Source: JAOAPY01 sp038237475 (lineage in GTDB: Bacteria > Acidobacteriota > Blastocatellia > Pyrinomonadales > Pyrinomonadaceae). From it: DNA of 64,000 bases. Shown here piece by piece: positions 9,653 to 17,347 of the stretch (positions within the stretch are counted from its first letter, which is position 1; each line of letters starts with the position of its first letter). The notes under the pieces are model-generated. The model was not told the DNA's origin, did not search any database, and was given only the letters and a program-made list of their open reading frames with translations. Made by a program: the position numbers and the translations under genes. The stretch is from the NCBI GenBank assembly GCA_038237475.1, contig JBBRYS010000001.1:124001-188000 (forward strand). Reading direction: 5' to 3'.

Positions 9653-9908
9653 TGTGATGCGATCGGTTATCAGTCAATAGTCAGTCGTTAGTGTGCGCCA
9701 ATCAACACACTGATCCCCGTCATTAGGCAGTGCTGCGGTTGCAGCGCGCTGCTGTCCGGTGTCGTTGGGATGCAAGCGAGATGATGCGATGCAAACGAGA
9801 TTCATTGTAAAGCAAAGCAGCCGGATTGCCATCTGGCCGCTTGCAGACCCGGCCAGCTAATCTCCAGGGAACCCAACTGGAAAGGTCCTGCTCCAATGCG
9901 ACGCACAC
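9653..9908. other. Intergenic leader upstream of valS
   Basis: About 255 bases between valS and the terminator of the upstream gene. I see no convincing gene. A short AGTCAGT-type tandem stretch lies at about 9671-9693 (TCAGTCAATAGTCAGTC). On the minus strand a TACAAT hexamer near 9803-9808 could be a -10 element for valS with a poor -35. No T-box motif, tRNA or riboswitch was recognised. Confidence 0.4.
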
Positions 9909-9948
9909 AAAAAATCGAGCACGCGGCTATTGCAACCGGCGTGCTCGA
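9909..9948 (-). terminator. Rho-independent terminator after the long response regulator gene
   Basis: On the minus strand TCGAGCACGC pairs perfectly with GCGTGCTCGA (10-bp stem, positions 9939-9948 and 9915-9924) around a 14-base loop and is followed at once by six T residues (9914-9909). It lies 24 bases after the stop of the receiver-domain gene at 9972. Confidence 0.9.
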
Positions 9949-9971
9949 CGTTCTAATGACTGAGATGTTCG

Positions 9972-11255
9972 TTACTTTTTCTGCGCTTCCTGCTCCTCAA
10001 GCCGGCGTTTGATCATGAGTTCCGAGAGTTGAGGTACTACTTCCCAGGCAATCTCCTCAATCGCCTTTTGCGATAATTGTGCGACAACCCGCTGGGCAAT
10101 CGCAGCGACAACTTCGGGTGCGAGCTGCTCCAGTGTAATGAGCGTTCCCGTTTGAACTCCGTGACTGGGAAGGGGTTCCGCAGACGGAAGCTTGGCCGCG
10201 ACCGTTTGTGCCGGGCTAATCTCTTCTGAGGCAGCAGCCGGAGCAACTTCCGGAACACTCTCGATTCGCGACTCTTCCACTGCTGTTTCGACGGGAGGAG
10301 CATCTTTGAATACCCGTGTATAGGCTGGAGTGAAAGCAGAAGCTTCCACTCGGCTTTCGACGGCAACGCCACCCTGAGTTTGACTTGACGAGTGCGCGTG
10401 CGCCGGGACGTCAGGCGGAGCATCAAAATCGATGTCGAGAATCACATCGTCATCAGGATCAAATGCGCTCGCCTCAAAACGCTCCAGATCGAGTAACGCA
10501 TCGTCAAAATCATCCAGGCTCTCCCGGTTAATTTCAGTACTTTGATTCGGCATCATTTTCGCTTCCGCAACAGGTTCCGCTACCGCGACTTCTTCTGGCC
10601 CTAAAGTCTCCATTCGATCTCTGATCTCAGTAGACAGCCGTTGCGTATCAGCTGTCGTTATTTCCAACTCCTGCACAGTCATCGGCTCTTCTGCCGGCTG
10701 CACTACTTCCGGCGGAGGCAGTTCCTGCGTGCCAGCCTCCTGAAAGTCCGCGATGTTGGACTCAGCTTCGGCTTCTGACTCGGACGCGATCCCAGTAGCG
10801 GTGGTGTCATCAACCGCTGTCGAGACTTCCAGGGTCTCAGGAGCTTCATCCGGGCCGGGCTCTGCGGTCTCTGCGCTCGCCGCTTCGCGTCCCAGCAGGG
10901 CGCCGACTTTGTCCATCAATGTGCGAATAGACTGAAAAGGCTTGCTCAAAATATCATCCGCGCCAACTCTGCGCGCCTCCACTTCGTCAAAGGGTTCAAA
11001 CGAGCCGACCATCAGCACGACGGGAATGTGCTTCAGGTGCTCGGATTGTTTGATGTGCTCGCAGACCTGATACCCGTTCAGGCGGGGCATGAAAACGTCT
11101 GCCAGCACAATGTCCGGCGCAGTTTCCTTCAGTTTCTCCAGTGCTTCGGCGCCATCGCTGACGGCGATGACCTGGATGCCTTCCTCTGCAAACGTCAGAG
11201 CAACTATCTTCTGGATTGTGATTGAGTCGTCGGCGAGAAGAAGTTGGCGTCCCAC
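9972..11255 (-). CDS. Response regulator with long acidic linker
   Basis: N-terminal receiver domain of about 120 residues: acidic pocket LLADDS, phospho-acceptor Asp in IVLADVFMPR (about residue 53 from this start) and the conserved Lys in LSKPF (about 105). The rest is a Glu/Ala/Pro-rich, apparently disordered linker of roughly 230 residues. A short conserved-looking helical tail follows (ITLEQLAPEVVAAIAQRVV and IEEIAWEVVPQLSELMIK). There is no DNA-binding or enzymatic output domain, so it probably works by protein interaction. ADDSITIQK is typical of a receiver family seen in acidobacteria and myxobacteria. The GTG at 11255 fits that family's start; an upstream GTG at 11291 is also possible. 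Confidence 0.8.
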   Translation of the reverse strand: MGRQLLLADDSITIQKIVALTFAEEGIQVIAVSDGAEALEKLKETAPDIVLADVFMPRLNGYQVCEHIKQSEHLKHIPVVLMVGSFEPFDEVEARRVGADDILSKPFQSIRTLMDKVGALLGREAASAETAEPGPDEAPETLEVSTAVDDTTATGIASESEAEAESNIADFQEAGTQELPPPEVVQPAEEPMTVQELEITTADTQRLSTEIRDRMETLGPEEVAVAEPVAEAKMMPNQSTEINRESLDDFDDALLDLERFEASAFDPDDDVILDIDFDAPPDVPAHAHSSSQTQGGVAVESRVEASAFTPAYTRVFKDAPPVETAVEESRIESVPEVAPAAASEEISPAQTVAAKLPSAEPLPSHGVQTGTLITLEQLAPEVVAAIAQRVVAQLSQKAIEEIAWEVVPQLSELMIKRRLEEQEAQKK

Positions 11256-11381
11256 TGGCAATGCAAAACCCTTAGTTGAGAAAAGCGCCACTGACGGGGC
11301 TAATTAAGTGAACACGGATGGCGCAGGGCAAGGTAGTTTGAATTCGGCCCCCATAAAGCCTCGGGCCACCATTGAAAACTA

Positions 11382-11402
11382 ACACCCGCGAAAGGCGGGC
11401 GT
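11382..11402 (-). terminator. Possible terminator of the duplicated-domain gene
   Basis: Read on the minus strand, an imperfect stem ACGCCCGC/GCGGGTGT with loop CTTTC is followed by TAGTTTTC. It lies 12 bases after the stop of the gene ending at 11414. The stem contains one G:T pair. Confidence 0.45.
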
Positions 11403-11413
11403 CAAGAAGTTAT

Positions 11414-12355
11414 TCAGAAATGCCCTGGAAGAGCGGCAGAAGGTCCGGGTTTCCTCAACACAATATCATCCCCGGTATTCTCCTTGCCGTCAGGACCTGA
11501 GGAACGCAGGGTGAATTGGTCGCGAGTGCCTTCATAAAAGTAGGGCCGCAGCCAGGGATCGACCCGAATGACGCTCACAAGATACCGAGGGCTCAGAAAA
11601 TCTATCAAGACCCGCAGGCTTTTAGTTTCCAAATATGAGCCACGCTGGGCGCGAAAATCATCAAGAGCCTGAGCAATCTGATCGAGTTCGGCACGCGCGC
11701 GCCTGCTTTTTTCATCGTTTACCGCGGTGAGCAGAGTTTCGGCATCAATCCAGGTCCGTTTTCCGGTTCGCACTCCTGCCACTCGCCATGCTCCTCCAGC
11801 AGGTTTGGTAAACCGAAACTCAACTGTGATCAATGCTTCAACCAGGGCAGAAGATTTGGAACCAAAAGGCACGAGAGACGGCGAGATCGACACTATCCGC
11901 ACCTCGTCGGAGGGTAACTGCACACCCAGCAACGCGCCAAGCAAACATCGCGTTCGACGGTTGCTGGGATCCATACCGTTTCTCTGCAACTCGTCAGCAT
12001 CGCAATTGCCAACCTCGCTGTTCGTCTTCATGGCCTGGACCAGCAACTCAATGCTCTGCCACTGATCCTGGCCGGTACGAACCTCGGCTACGCGCCACGG
12101 GCCTGACTGAATCTGCTCAAAACGAAAAGCCGTAGCAATTTCTGCCGCTGCTTCCACGGCCGTAGCGTCAACAGAGCGCAAGCTGGTCACGCGTACCGCA
12201 CTGGTCTCCAGATCAAGGCCGGTAGTCCGTGCGATTAGCTTTTGAGCTTGCTTCCTGCTTAGCTCGCCTTTGGCTGATGCCGGTGAGCTGATGAGGAAAA
12301 GCAAGCCAATGATTGGCAGGCAATGCGCAAGAATTTTGTAAACTGATGAATACAT
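11414..12355 (-). CDS. Exported protein with internal duplication and pseudopilin-like tail
   Basis: 313 residues with a signal peptide (about 1-28, ending SSPASA). Two related segments are visible: FRFEQIQSGPWRVAEVRTG with a following QWQSIELLVQAM, and FRFTKPAGGAWRVAGVRTG with TWIDAETLLTAV. They look like an ancient internal duplication. The C-terminal 75 residues (about 235-313) resemble the C-terminal half of type II secretion major pseudopilins: an LxxyrxxxGxYL-like helix end, VDPWLRPYFY and SSGPDGKENTGDDIV. The pseudopilin N-terminal methylation motif is absent, so this is not a pilin. Function unknown. Confidence 0.65.
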   Translation of the reverse strand: MYSSVYKILAHCLPIIGLLFLISSPASAKGELSRKQAQKLIARTTGLDLETSAVRVTSLRSVDATAVEAAAEIATAFRFEQIQSGPWRVAEVRTGQDQWQSIELLVQAMKTNSEVGNCDADELQRNGMDPSNRRTRCLLGALLGVQLPSDEVRIVSISPSLVPFGSKSSALVEALITVEFRFTKPAGGAWRVAGVRTGKRTWIDAETLLTAVNDEKSRRARAELDQIAQALDDFRAQRGSYLETKSLRVLIDFLSPRYLVSVIRVDPWLRPYFYEGTRDQFTLRSSGPDGKENTGDDIVLRKPGPSAALPGHF

Positions 12356-12426
12356 GCTTCAGGTAATTGACTGACCTGGAAATCCATTCGCTCCGGCCGT
12401 GCTGCCGGGCACCCTACGCAACCCAA

Positions 12427-12840
12427 TTATTCTCCGTTTTTGCCGATGAGCATTTGCAGCATAGTCTGGAGTTGTGCGGTGGTGAAAGGCTTAGGCAGGA
12501 AAACAACCGCTCCGGCGGCGAAGCTGTCGGATGATAATTTCGGATCCTGCTCCGCAGTCATCATCATCACCGGTATCCGCATCAGTCTTTTCTCTGTCTT
12601 CATATGGCGCACCAGCTCAGGACCCGAAATTTGCGGCATCACCACGTCGAGCACGGCCGCAATGAAGTCAGTATCGCGCTGGAGGATCTTGAAGGCTTCT
12701 CGTCCATCGCGTGCGGTTACCACCCGGTAGTTATCTTTTTCCAGAATAGTTTGCACCAGACGCAGAATTGCAGGGTCATCATCGGCTACAAGGATCCGCT
12801 TGAAGCCCGCCTCATTATCAGATTTTTCATTTGTCGTCAT
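12427..12840 (-). CDS. Single-domain response regulator
   Basis: 137 residues consisting of one receiver (REC) domain: acidic residues in LVADDD (about 18-22), phospho-acceptor Asp65 in AVLDVVMPQ, Thr in MMMTAEQ and Lys117 in LPKPF. With no output domain it should act as a phosphate sink or by protein contact. It starts five bases after the pdxA stop and so belongs to the hfq-pdxA transcription unit. No histidine kinase is encoded nearby. Confidence 0.9.
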   Translation of the reverse strand: MTTNEKSDNEAGFKRILVADDDPAILRLVQTILEKDNYRVVTARDGREAFKILQRDTDFIAAVLDVVMPQISGPELVRHMKTEKRLMRIPVMMMTAEQDPKLSSDSFAAGAVVFLPKPFTTAQLQTMLQMLIGKNGE

Positions 12841-12845
12841 AATAT

Positions 12846-13904
12846 TTACACTTCTACTGCACGGCTGCTTTCGCCCGCGCGTGCCGATAACGCTGCTGCC
12901 AGTTTGATTGCGGCCACCATGCTTGAATGTTCGGCCAGTCCCTTGCCCGCAATATCAAATGCGGTGCCATGATCCACGGAGGTGCGAATAAACGGCAGGC
13001 CCAGAGTCACGTTTACAGCTTCGCCAAAGGACAGGCACTTGATGGGAATCATAGCTTGATCGTGATAACAGGCAATCACCCCGTCAAACTCACCCCGCGA
13101 GGCCCGCAGAAAAACCGTGTCTGCCGAGATCGGTCCCTTTATATTCAACCCGTCAATGCCATGACAGGACTCGATGGCAGGAATCATCTCCGAAGCTTCC
13201 TCAACTCCAAACAGGCCGCCTTCGGCGCCATGCGGATTGAGTGCCGCCAGGGCGAGGCGTGGATTTTCAATTCCCCAACGTTGGAATTCGCGATGCGCCA
13301 GCTTGATTGTGCGCACAATCCGATCTCGCTCGATGAGGCGTATCGCCTGTGACAAAGGCACGTGTGTGGACAAAAGCACGATGCGAAGATTTCCCGCGAC
13401 GAAAGCCATGGCATATTCTTCCGTGCTGGTGAGCTGCGCCAGAAATTCAGTGTGCCCGGGAAAACTATAGCCCCCCAGAAACAACGCTCGTTTATTTATT
13501 GGCGCGGTGCTAATGGCGTCCACACTGCCGGCAGCACATAACTCCACGGCCGCCTCGATATAACCGGCCGCCGCCTTGCCGGCTGCGCCCGATTCGATGC
13601 CGGGTTCGATGAATCCATCAACGTTATCGAGGTGTAAGATGACTGGCTCGGTGAGGTGCTGCGGCAGCGTCTCACCGCGCCGCACTATCTCATAGCCGCA
13701 CTGGAGGTTCATGGTGCGAGCCGTATGAGCCAGCACCTGCGCATCGCCGATAATAACCGGAAGGCAGATCGCCTGAACCTCAGGTTCGGCAACAGCTTTC
13801 AGGACCACCTCAGGACCAATTCCGGCCGGATCGCCCATCGTTATACCGATGCGCACTAGAGAGCGTTGCCCGCTGTGAGATGAGCTATTACCAGACTGTG
13901 TCAT
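12846..13904 (-). CDS. pdxA: 4-hydroxythreonine-4-phosphate dehydrogenase
   Basis: NAD-dependent enzyme of the DXP-dependent pyridoxal 5'-phosphate pathway; it oxidises 4-phosphohydroxy-L-threonine. Family motifs are clear: ITMGDPAGIGPEVVLKA, STAPINKRAL, FPGHTEFLAQLT, ALNPHGAEGG, ACYHDQAMIPIK and TSVDHGTAFDIAGKG, including the His residues that bind the divalent metal. ATG at 13904 (MTQSG) leaves a short non-conserved leader; an upstream in-frame GTG at 13937 is an alternative. It lies between hfq and the single-domain response regulator with short gaps. Confidence 0.95.
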   Translation of the reverse strand: MTQSGNSSSHSGQRSLVRIGITMGDPAGIGPEVVLKAVAEPEVQAICLPVIIGDAQVLAHTARTMNLQCGYEIVRRGETLPQHLTEPVILHLDNVDGFIEPGIESGAAGKAAAGYIEAAVELCAAGSVDAISTAPINKRALFLGGYSFPGHTEFLAQLTSTEEYAMAFVAGNLRIVLLSTHVPLSQAIRLIERDRIVRTIKLAHREFQRWGIENPRLALAALNPHGAEGGLFGVEEASEMIPAIESCHGIDGLNIKGPISADTVFLRASRGEFDGVIACYHDQAMIPIKCLSFGEAVNVTLGLPFIRTSVDHGTAFDIAGKGLAEHSSMVAAIKLAAALSARAGESSRAVEV

Positions 13905-13955
13905 TCCGGAACCGCGGGGCGAGGGATTTACAACCACCGCTCAGGGCCGCCTGGA

Positions 13956-14420
13956 TTAGGTGGCCTGCGTCGCGTTTTGAACTTTCTCAACGCGCTCGTC
14001 AGCCTTGTACATATATTTGATGTTGCGCTTCAAAACCAGCAGATTAGGAGCATCCAACCGGTTAACCTTGAGAGCGCCGCGATCGTACCATTCGATCGTC
14101 CCTTCAATTTCCTCGCCATCCAGCAGCACCAGCACCATGGGAGTATGGGCGTCGATCTGCTTCTTGTAATAAAAAATCTCCGCGCTGGTTTCGAGGGGCG
14201 GGGCCACTCGCTTGCGCACCTGTACTGCGGCTGAGGACGGTTGCGGCGCACGATGCTCACGGTGCTCGCGCTGCTCGCGATGACCTCCACCTTCTGAGCC
14301 ACCACGCTGCTGATGCCCGTTTGCCCGTTCTCCCCGTTCTCTCGGTGGCGGCGTTTCACGTACTTCTCGCACCTTTCCTTTTACTTCGGCGAGCGTCGTT
14401 CTAATAAGCTTGCGATTCAC
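13956..14420 (-). CDS. hfq: Hfq-like Sm RNA-binding protein with long N-terminal tail
   Basis: 154 residues. The Sm fold occupies about 83-140: FYYKKQIDAHTPMVLVLL, DGEEIEGTIEWYDRGALKV and NLLVLKRNIKYMYK align with Hfq Sm1 and Sm2. The classical Hfq YKH triad at the Sm2 end reads LKR here. The first 75 residues are a basic, Arg/Glu/Gly/His-rich low-complexity tail (HREQREHREHR), unlike the short N-terminus of proteobacterial Hfq. The start is GTG, supported by GGAGG eight bases upstream. Likely a post-transcriptional RNA chaperone; the altered triad and tail suggest altered RNA contacts. It is the first gene of hfq-pdxA-response regulator and lies downstream of ftsZ. Confidence 0.8.
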   Translation of the reverse strand: MNRKLIRTTLAEVKGKVREVRETPPPRERGERANGHQQRGGSEGGGHREQREHREHRAPQPSSAAVQVRKRVAPPLETSAEIFYYKKQIDAHTPMVLVLLDGEEIEGTIEWYDRGALKVNRLDAPNLLVLKRNIKYMYKADERVEKVQNATQAT

Positions 14421-14762
14421 TTTCGTATTCCTCCAAAAGAAGACTGATTAATGTTTGAAATTGCAGCTGAACACGCCAATAAAATTCGTTTAGGAGCGGG
14501 GCGAACGTGACGCTGATCAGCAGACAAGACTCTCGCAGGCTGCGGCCATCCGAGGAGAGACGTCTAACTTTTACCCGACATGGAAAACCCTGCAAGGGAT
14601 TAGGCGACATGCTACACAACCAAAGAGGAAAAAGCAAAGGAGAAAAAGTAAACTCCAAAGCTGATGCGAACACGCTCTTCAGTCTGTTATTACGATGAAA
14701 AGTAACCGGATCTCTCGCAGGCGGGGCGGCAGTGATCGATTGGATTACCAGCCGCCGATTCC
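14421..14762. other. Intergenic region between ftsZ and hfq-like gene
   Basis: 342 bases without a convincing gene. Short open frames here show no family resemblance. It holds a candidate promoter for hfq (14609-14637) and would give a leader of nearly 190 bases, long enough for structured 5' UTR control, but I recognise no known riboswitch. No strong terminator was seen directly after ftsZ. Confidence 0.45.
14609..14637 (-). promoter_or_regulatory. Candidate sigma70-type promoter for hfq-pdxA
   Basis: On the minus strand TTGCTT (14637-14632), a 17-base spacer and TAGCAT (14614-14609). Spacing is ideal, the hexamers are partial matches. It points at the hfq-like gene. Confidence 0.4.
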
Positions 14763-15920
14763 CTAGTCGGCCTTTTTGCGGATGAAGGTCGGCACGTCAA
14801 GATCCTCGCTCCGATGATTCATCATGGGGGAGCGTGAATCGTCGGCGGGACGTTGAATGTATCTTGGCGGCGTAGCCGGCATGACGATACTCGAGTTGGC
14901 TGCAGCGACAGCGGCACCCTCACGCCCAAATCCGGTCGCAATCACAGTGATGCGCATCTCGCCATGCATCTGCTCATCAATTACCGCACCAAAAATAATA
15001 TTGGCGTCTTCGTCAGCAGCCTCCCGAATAATCGTCGAGGCCGTGTTTACCTCATAAAGAGTAAGATCCGGTCCGCCGGTGATATTAATCAGCACCCCGC
15101 GTGCACCCTGGATCGTGGCCTCCTCAAGCAGCGGCGATGAGATTGCCTGCTGCGTGGCCTCAACCGCTCGATTTTCTCCACTGGCGCGTCCGGCACCCAT
15201 CAAGGCCATGCCCATTCCGGACATGATCGTCTTGACATCGGCAAAATCCAGATTGATAAGACCGGGTACAGTTATCAAATCACTAATTCCCTGGACTGCC
15301 TGTCGCAGGACATCGTCGGCGACTTTGAATGAATCGGCCAGCGAACTGCCGCGATCAACTGTGTGCAGCAAACGCTCATTGGGAATCGTGATTACCGTGT
15401 CGACGCATTCCTGTAATTCTCTCAGCCCCTGTTCCGCCTGCTGCATCCGGCGGCGGCCTTCAAAGAGAAACGGTTTGGTGACGACGGCCACGGTCAGGGC
15501 GTTTAGTTCAGTCGCCAGGGAAGCCACGATGGGAGCTGCACCGGTTCCGGTGCCGCCACCCAGACCCGTGGTCACGAAAACCATGTCAGCACCTTCGAGG
15601 ACTTCGATGATTTTGTCGGTATCCTCAAGCGCCGCGTTTCGACCCATCCCCGGGTCGGCACCTGCGCCCAACCCTTTCGTCAGCCGGCTGCCCAATTGAA
15701 TCTTGATGGGAGCGTGTGAACGCTTCAAAGCCTGCAGGTCGGTGTTGGCAACGAGGAATTCAATGCCTTCGATTCCGGCCTCCATCATGCGGTTGACGGC
15801 ATTGCCGCCACCACCACCAATACCGATCACTTTGATACGCGCGCCGGTAATCGGTGGCTCATCATCGATGAACATGTTAATGCCTTTGCCTGGTTCACGA
15901 GCTTCTGGTGTCATAGTCAT
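14763..15920 (-). CDS. ftsZ: Cell division GTPase FtsZ
   Basis: Tubulin-like GTPase that forms the division ring; 385 residues from the preferred start. Visible: IKVIGIGGGGGNAVNRMMEAG, the T4 tubulin signature GGGTGTGAAP, the T3 region GADMVFVTTG, PNERLL, and the T7 loop NLDFADVKTIMSGMG. The extreme C-terminus has the FtsA/ZipA-binding peptide LDVPTFIRKK. The open frame runs upstream into ftsA, but ATG at 15920 is preceded by GGGAGAAAGGGA and removes the overlap. Last gene of the dcw cluster, 127 bases after ftsA. Confidence 0.97.
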   Translation of the reverse strand: MTMTPEAREPGKGINMFIDDEPPITGARIKVIGIGGGGGNAVNRMMEAGIEGIEFLVANTDLQALKRSHAPIKIQLGSRLTKGLGAGADPGMGRNAALEDTDKIIEVLEGADMVFVTTGLGGGTGTGAAPIVASLATELNALTVAVVTKPFLFEGRRRMQQAEQGLRELQECVDTVITIPNERLLHTVDRGSSLADSFKVADDVLRQAVQGISDLITVPGLINLDFADVKTIMSGMGMALMGAGRASGENRAVEATQQAISSPLLEEATIQGARGVLINITGGPDLTLYEVNTASTIIREAADEDANIIFGAVIDEQMHGEMRITVIATGFGREGAAVAAANSSIVMPATPPRYIQRPADDSRSPMMNHRSEDLDVPTFIRKKAD

Positions 15921-16047
15921 TCCCTTTCTCCCAAATCGAGATGGTTCCCAAGGACCCTTTCTTCTATGTTGTGCCACTCGCGCCATAGGCCTCGATATAT
16001 AGCGGACTATATCTTGTGCAACCGGCGCGACAGCATACAACAACTTG

Positions 16048-17310
16048 TCATAAAATACTACTGAAACGATTCCGAAATCTCGAAACAAAATGCGTAAGTT
16101 TGCCGGTCGAGGTGCGGCGATTCAAACCGGAACGCGCTTCAATGGTCTGCGCACGGTGGGCGACGAGCGCCAAACCCGCTGCGGCTGCCCAGGCGGGAGT
16201 TTGTACATCTTCAACCAGACCACCAAAGCGATCCCGTTCCGGAAAGCCGAGACGCACCGGCGCGTCAAAAACCTGTTCTGCAATTTCAGTCATACCGTGC
16301 AGGAGCGCCCCGCCACCGGTGAGCACTACGCCACTGGAAAGTTGACGCTCCCAACCGGCATCTTTGATTTCATCTGCCAGATGCATCAACACCTCCTCTG
16401 CGCGCGGTTGCAGAATGTCGCAGAGGATCTGGCGCGAAAGCTGTCGCGGGGCTCGCCCTCCCACTGACGGCACGTCGACCAGTTCAGCACGCTCCATATC
16501 GTTGATGGCGGTGCTGCAGGCGCAGCCGACGGTGCGCTTCATTTTTTCCGCTTCCGGAATCGGAGTGCGAAGACCAAATGCGATGTCATTGGTAAAATGC
16601 GAGCCGCCCAGCGGAAATACAGCCGTATGCTGGACCGCGCCGCGCTGGTAAATTATTAGCCCCGTCGTTTCGGCGCCGATATCCACGAGGGCGGCGCCAA
16701 ATTCCTTATCGTCGTCGGTCAATGACGCCTCGGCCGCCGCCAACTGCTCGAGCACCATGTCAGCGACTACCAAGCCGGCTCGATTCACTGCGTTGATGGC
16801 ATTCTGGCGCGCGGTTACCGGACTGGTAACGATGTGAACTTTTACTGCCAGGCGGGCTCCGATCATTCCGACCGGATCATTGATGCCGTCCTGGTCGTCG
16901 ACGATGAACTCCTGCGGCAGGCGATCTACAATCTCGCGTCCGGCCGGCAGTTGAATGGCACAGGCAGAATCAATGGCGCGCCGCACATCCTCATGAGTAA
17001 TTTCGCGATCGCGTCCGGAGACGGCCACGATAGCCTGACCGTTGAAACCAACAATGTGCGATCCGGCGAGATTGATGGTGACTTCCTCCGCTTCAATTCC
17101 GCTCATGCGCTCGGTTTCTTCGACAGCTTTTTTAATGGCATCAACTGCCGCGTCGGGATTTACGATCACGCCTTTTCGCAGGCCTCGAGCTTCAGCTTCC
17201 CCAATGCCTACGATTTCCAGCGTGCCGCCTTCACCAGGCTCGCCCGCGATACACGTCACCCTGCTCGTGCCGATGTCGAGCCCGACCGTGTGTTGTGAGC
17301 GCTTAGCCAT
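16048..17310 (-). CDS. ftsA: Cell division protein FtsA
   Basis: Actin-like ATPase that tethers FtsZ to the membrane; 420 residues. Motifs: VGLDIGTSRVTCIAGE (phosphate 1), an SHS2-containing 1C subdomain with NLAGSHIVGFNGQ, ALVDIGAETTGLIIY (phosphate 2) and VVLTGGGALLHGM (adenosine). The C-terminus ends in an amphipathic basic/aromatic segment (HFVSRFRNRFSSIL), the membrane-targeting helix. It lies 37 bases after ftsQ and 127 before ftsZ, the canonical order. Confidence 0.96.
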   Translation of the reverse strand: MAKRSQHTVGLDIGTSRVTCIAGEPGEGGTLEIVGIGEAEARGLRKGVIVNPDAAVDAIKKAVEETERMSGIEAEEVTINLAGSHIVGFNGQAIVAVSGRDREITHEDVRRAIDSACAIQLPAGREIVDRLPQEFIVDDQDGINDPVGMIGARLAVKVHIVTSPVTARQNAINAVNRAGLVVADMVLEQLAAAEASLTDDDKEFGAALVDIGAETTGLIIYQRGAVQHTAVFPLGGSHFTNDIAFGLRTPIPEAEKMKRTVGCACSTAINDMERAELVDVPSVGGRAPRQLSRQILCDILQPRAEEVLMHLADEIKDAGWERQLSSGVVLTGGGALLHGMTEIAEQVFDAPVRLGFPERDRFGGLVEDVQTPAWAAAAGLALVAHRAQTIEARSGLNRRTSTGKLTHFVSRFRNRFSSIL

Positions 17311-17347
17311 TCTAATTTTGCTCCTCAGTCAACCTGGTTGACATCCT

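Noticed and set aside
9723..9908. Small minus-strand open frame of 61 codons upstream of valS
   Set aside because: No RBS, no resemblance to known proteins; more likely leader or spacer DNA.
9653..9908. T-box leader for valS
   Set aside because: No AGGGTGG-type T-box sequence or specifier stem could be seen.
14401..14673. 90-codon minus-strand open frame overlapping the hfq start
   Set aside because: It overlaps the RBS and start of hfq, contains the candidate promoter, and has no family features.
15921..16088. N-terminal extension of ftsZ overlapping ftsA
   Set aside because: The extension is not FtsZ-like, overlaps the ftsA C-terminus, and an ATG with a strong RBS exists at 15920.
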